Shown one piece after another: positions 5,579-7,733 of a stretch of 7,733 nucleotides of DNA. The notes below the pieces were generated by a model. It was not told where the DNA came from and made no database searches. It worked only from the letters and a program-made list of their open reading frames with translations. Where the stretch lies: positions 1-7,733 of the forward strand of contig CAZHRU010000108.1 in the NCBI GenBank assembly GCA_964535015.1, read 5' to 3'. A program made the position numbers and the translations under genes. Origin of the DNA: CAZDUS01 sp964535015. Its GTDB lineage: Bacteria; Verrucomicrobiota; Kiritimatiellia; CAIKKV01; CAITUY01. How positions within the stretch are numbered: position 1 is the stretch's first letter; every line of letters begins with the position of its first letter.

Positions 5579-6820
5579 TCAGAACCATCCACGCTCCTTC
5601 ATCTCGCGTTCTAACCGCTCGGCCAGCACCCGGTGCCCGCCGGCCCGAGGATGCATCGCATGGACATAATAATCCACGGGATATTCGCTCGCCGCAATCC
5701 GATTGTGGGTGTTGTAGTGCACAATCTCAAGATCACTCAGAATCGTAAGGACCTCCTTCTGCATCGGCCCGATGACCAACACTTGGAACCCATGTTTCTT
5801 GCCCAGCGCCTTCAACTCACCAAACTCAGTCCGCACCCCGCTAATGTCCATGCCCGCCCGGAAACGCTCCGGAATCTGGTCCTTGTTGTATTTCCGCTGA
5901 TCGGAAATCTGATTGAGCGCCAGGTCGGAAAACGCCTTGCGGTTAAACATCAGGTTATAGAGAAAAGACACGTCCTTTCGGCTCCATTGCCCCTGTTGCG
6001 GAATGAAGAATGGCAACCCGAAGTCGTTGTCACACCATCCCACCACCACAATATCCGGCTTGTAGGCCAGCCCCTTGCTTTTCAGAGTCTCAACCTCCAA
6101 CTGGGTATTGTAACCCGGAACACCGAAGTTCAGGGTTTCGTAAACCTTGCCATCCGCGCGGGCATTGAGGTTGGACTCCAGCACGTCCATGTAGTTCTCC
6201 CCTTGTTGCACCCCCCACCCGAACATACCCGAATCTCCCAATCCCACGATCCGAACCGTCCCCACTGGCTTTTGAACCGCATACTCCCGGCTCTTCCGCA
6301 TGCCGGCAGCATTGATATGCAGACTGCAATGCCCGAATTCCATCTCCAGGTTCGGTTGCAGTTCGTAAATGAGATTGCTGTAACCACTCTTGCGAATGAT
6401 GGCCGCCAACGGATGCGTCGTCCGGATCTTCTCCTGAGTGAGTTTCGAGGAGGCCGATCCCAGTTGATCCAGCGACTGCGCACTCTGGATGCGTTGCAGG
6501 AATACCCGCAATCCCACCTCCGCCGTCAGGAATGCCAGCGCCAAACTGAACCCCGCCAGTATGATCCGCCCCGCGAAACGCCCCCATTCCTTACGACCCT
6601 GCCTCAACCCATGCCGGATCCCATACCACCCAATCCAGGCAAAAAAGGCGCCAATCAACCGCGGTATCGGGTGACTGGCATGCAATCCCCGCCATCGCCA
6701 CTCTCCCCCCATCACCATGATCCCCACCACCTGCGCCAGACACACCGCGCATACCCCCAACAATACCCATCCCGTCACCCGACCCCATCGCGTTGTCCCA
6801 AAATCCTTGATCGCCCTCAT
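5579..6820 (-). CDS. Membrane-anchored SGNH/GDSL-like hydrolase or acyltransferase-like protein
   Basis: A 413-residue protein with three N-terminal hydrophobic helices (about 14-36, 53-69 and 84-104) and an SGNH-like domain that probably faces the periplasm. Block I is IVGLGDSGMFGWGV (191-204), nucleophile S197. Block II glycine is in NFGVPGYNT (231-239). Block III has GWCDNDF (261-267), with N265 as the oxyanion asparagine. The C-terminal catalytic His is in HAMHPRAGGH (387-396). The usual Asp three residues before the catalytic His is His387 here, so the triad is non-standard. Such proteins act on ester (often O-acetyl) groups of surface glycans, and similar ones accompany carbamoyltransferase/SxtJ/DUF5989 sets. 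GGAGAAGGGA lies about five bases before the ATG. The gene starts 31 bases after the MATE gene stop, so they are probably co-transcribed. Substrate unknown. Confidence 0.85.
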   Translation of the reverse strand: MRAIKDFGTTRWGRVTGWVLLGVCAVCLAQVVGIMVMGGEWRWRGLHASHPIPRLIGAFFAWIGWYGIRHGLRQGRKEWGRFAGRIILAGFSLALAFLTAEVGLRVFLQRIQSAQSLDQLGSASSKLTQEKIRTTHPLAAIIRKSGYSNLIYELQPNLEMEFGHCSLHINAAGMRKSREYAVQKPVGTVRIVGLGDSGMFGWGVQQGENYMDVLESNLNARADGKVYETLNFGVPGYNTQLEVETLKSKGLAYKPDIVVVGWCDNDFGLPFFIPQQGQWSRKDVSFLYNLMFNRKAFSDLALNQISDQRKYNKDQIPERFRAGMDISGVRTEFGELKALGKKHGFQVLVIGPMQKEVLTILSDLEIVHYNTHNRIAASEYPVDYYVHAMHPRAGGHRVLAERLEREMKERGWF

Positions 6821-6851
6821 ACGTTCCCTTCTCCAAAATGCTTTTTTTCAC

Positions 6852-7733
6852 TCAAACCTGCTTCGCCTTCCACGTGCCTCGGCCAAACCACCACGCCGTT
6901 ATCACCCCATGTACCGTCAGGGTCACGGCCACCGACCACCAGATTCCATCCGTCGACACAGTAAAAAACCGCGGCAGTACAATAGCCAAAGGAACCTGAA
7001 ATATCCACAGCCCGATAATCGTCATCACCATCGGCGCCACCGTGTCCCCCGCCCCCTGTAATGCCCGCCCCAACACAATGGAAAGCGCCGCCATCACATG
7101 GAAGAGCGACGTAATCCTCAAATACGCCGTTCCCGTCTCCACCACCGCCGGATTATCGTCAAACACCCTGACCATCGGCCCCGCCCACGCCATCAACACT
7201 AATGCCGATGCCAGCATGATCACCGCGTCCATCGCCGCCGCCAACCAGGCCGCCCGCTCCGCCCGTCCGGGCTGACCCGCACCCAGGTTCTGCCCCACCA
7301 TCGTCGCCGCCGCATTCCCCAGTATAAACGCCGGCATCAGCACAATCATGTGGAACCGTACCCCAATCCCGTAGGCCGCCACCGCCGCCGTCCCAAAGGC
7401 CGCCACCACCCGCATCAGCACAACATTCATCAGACTCCGTGACAACATCTGACCCGAACTGGGAACCCCGACCCGCATCAACCGCCACGCCACCTCCACC
7501 TGCGGACGCCAATGATGACTCCTCACACGAACCCCCGCCACCCCACGCCGCAAGGCCGACACCACCCACGCCGCCGCCACCGCCTGCGAAATCACCGTCG
7601 CCCAGGCCGCTCCGGCCACTCCCATCGCCGGAAAACCCAGCCATCCGAAAATCAAAACCGGATCCAGCAACATGTTGATCGTATTGGCCAGCAACATGGC
7701 CCACATCGGAATCACCGTGTTCCCCGCCGCCTG
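6852..7733 (-). CDS. MATE family efflux transporter, C-terminal part (5' end outside the window)
   Basis: The frame is open to the window edge, giving 293 codons of a protein that is normally about 450 residues with 12 membrane helices. Counting from the window edge, the visible start is QAAGNTVIPMWAMLLANTIN, typical of the loop and helix at the end of the N-terminal half, followed by AMGVAGAAWATVISQ. The C-terminal half shows AYGIGVRFHMIVLMPAF, MVGQNLGAGQPGRAERAAW and RALQGAGDTVAPM, which are the hallmark MATE/NorM repeats. MATE proteins export organic cations or other metabolites using Na+ or H+ gradients. The strong strand skew of the flank shows as G-ending codons and many Ala, Val and Gly residues. 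It lies upstream of the SGNH gene on the same strand and could export a product of this locus or simply be an unrelated multidrug pump. Confidence 0.95.
   Translation of the reverse strand, partial: QAAGNTVIPMWAMLLANTINMLLDPVLIFGWLGFPAMGVAGAAWATVISQAVAAAWVVSALRRGVAGVRVRSHHWRPQVEVAWRLMRVGVPSSGQMLSRSLMNVVLMRVVAAFGTAAVAAYGIGVRFHMIVLMPAFILGNAAATMVGQNLGAGQPGRAERAAWLAAAMDAVIMLASALVLMAWAGPMVRVFDDNPAVVETGTAYLRITSLFHVMAALSIVLGRALQGAGDTVAPMVMTIIGLWIFQVPLAIVLPRFFTVSTDGIWWSVAVTLTVHGVITAWWFGRGTWKAKQV

Noticed and set aside
5633..6964. Long plus-strand frame (443 codons) opposite the SGNH and MATE genes
   Set aside because: Composition dominated by Pro, His and Arg with no domains; mirror of the minus-strand coding sequences, which carry clear motifs.
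1..7733. tRNA, rRNA, riboswitch or insertion-sequence transposase genes
   Set aside because: No characteristic tRNA arms, rRNA segments, known aptamer cores or transposase motifs seen on either strand by reading.

Overview
The window looks like part of a GC-rich bacterial chromosome. A partial MATE exporter, a membrane-anchored SGNH protein, a carbamoyltransferase operon and a dolichol-phosphate-mannose-synthase-like glycosyltransferase suggest an envelope or exopolysaccharide locus of a Gram-negative-type organism. The phylum cannot be fixed from sequence alone. The top strand is clearly C-rich in the flanks whichever strand is coding, which points to replication-strand skew; genes on the minus strand would then lie on the leading strand.

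Layout. 1-245: leader region with two small hairpins and a weak promoter-like sequence. 246-959 (+): soluble family 2 glycosyltransferase. 971-3386 (-): a compact three-gene operon, transcribed 3386 to 971, encoding an SxtJ-like membrane protein, a NodU/CmcH/SxtI-type carbamoyltransferase and a 54-residue single-pass DUF5989/SxtK-like protein. The first two genes overlap by one base and the third starts 14 bases after the second stops. 3387-5578: a lower-GC stretch with no intact gene. It holds at least four minus-strand gene remnants in the same order and orientation: a UvrD-type helicase start with a RelE-like N-terminus and an in-frame TAG; an unrecognised short protein with an in-frame TAG; the first ~90 residues of a DNA methyltransferase; and an N-terminally truncated, probably frameshifted AlbA_2/RecG-like (COG2865) regulator. 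A very short reverse-transcriptase-like fragment may sit at the methyltransferase break. 5579-6820 (-): membrane-anchored SGNH/GDSL-like protein. 6852-7733 (-): C-terminal part of a MATE exporter, running off the window.

How the parts relate. The carbamoyltransferase, SxtJ-like, DUF5989 and SGNH-like proteins form a recurrent set around surface polysaccharides in many bacteria; I infer that they carbamoylate and otherwise modify or export a glycan or lipid-linked product, with the glycosyltransferase building it. The set appears to be interrupted by the decayed 2.1-kb defence (restriction-modification-like) cassette, which separates the SGNH/MATE pair from the carbamoyltransferase operon. No intact new system is visible. 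The most interesting material is the degraded cassette, including two short open stretches of 57-70 codons that simple ORF calling would miss, and the undercharacterised SxtI/J/K-like trio.
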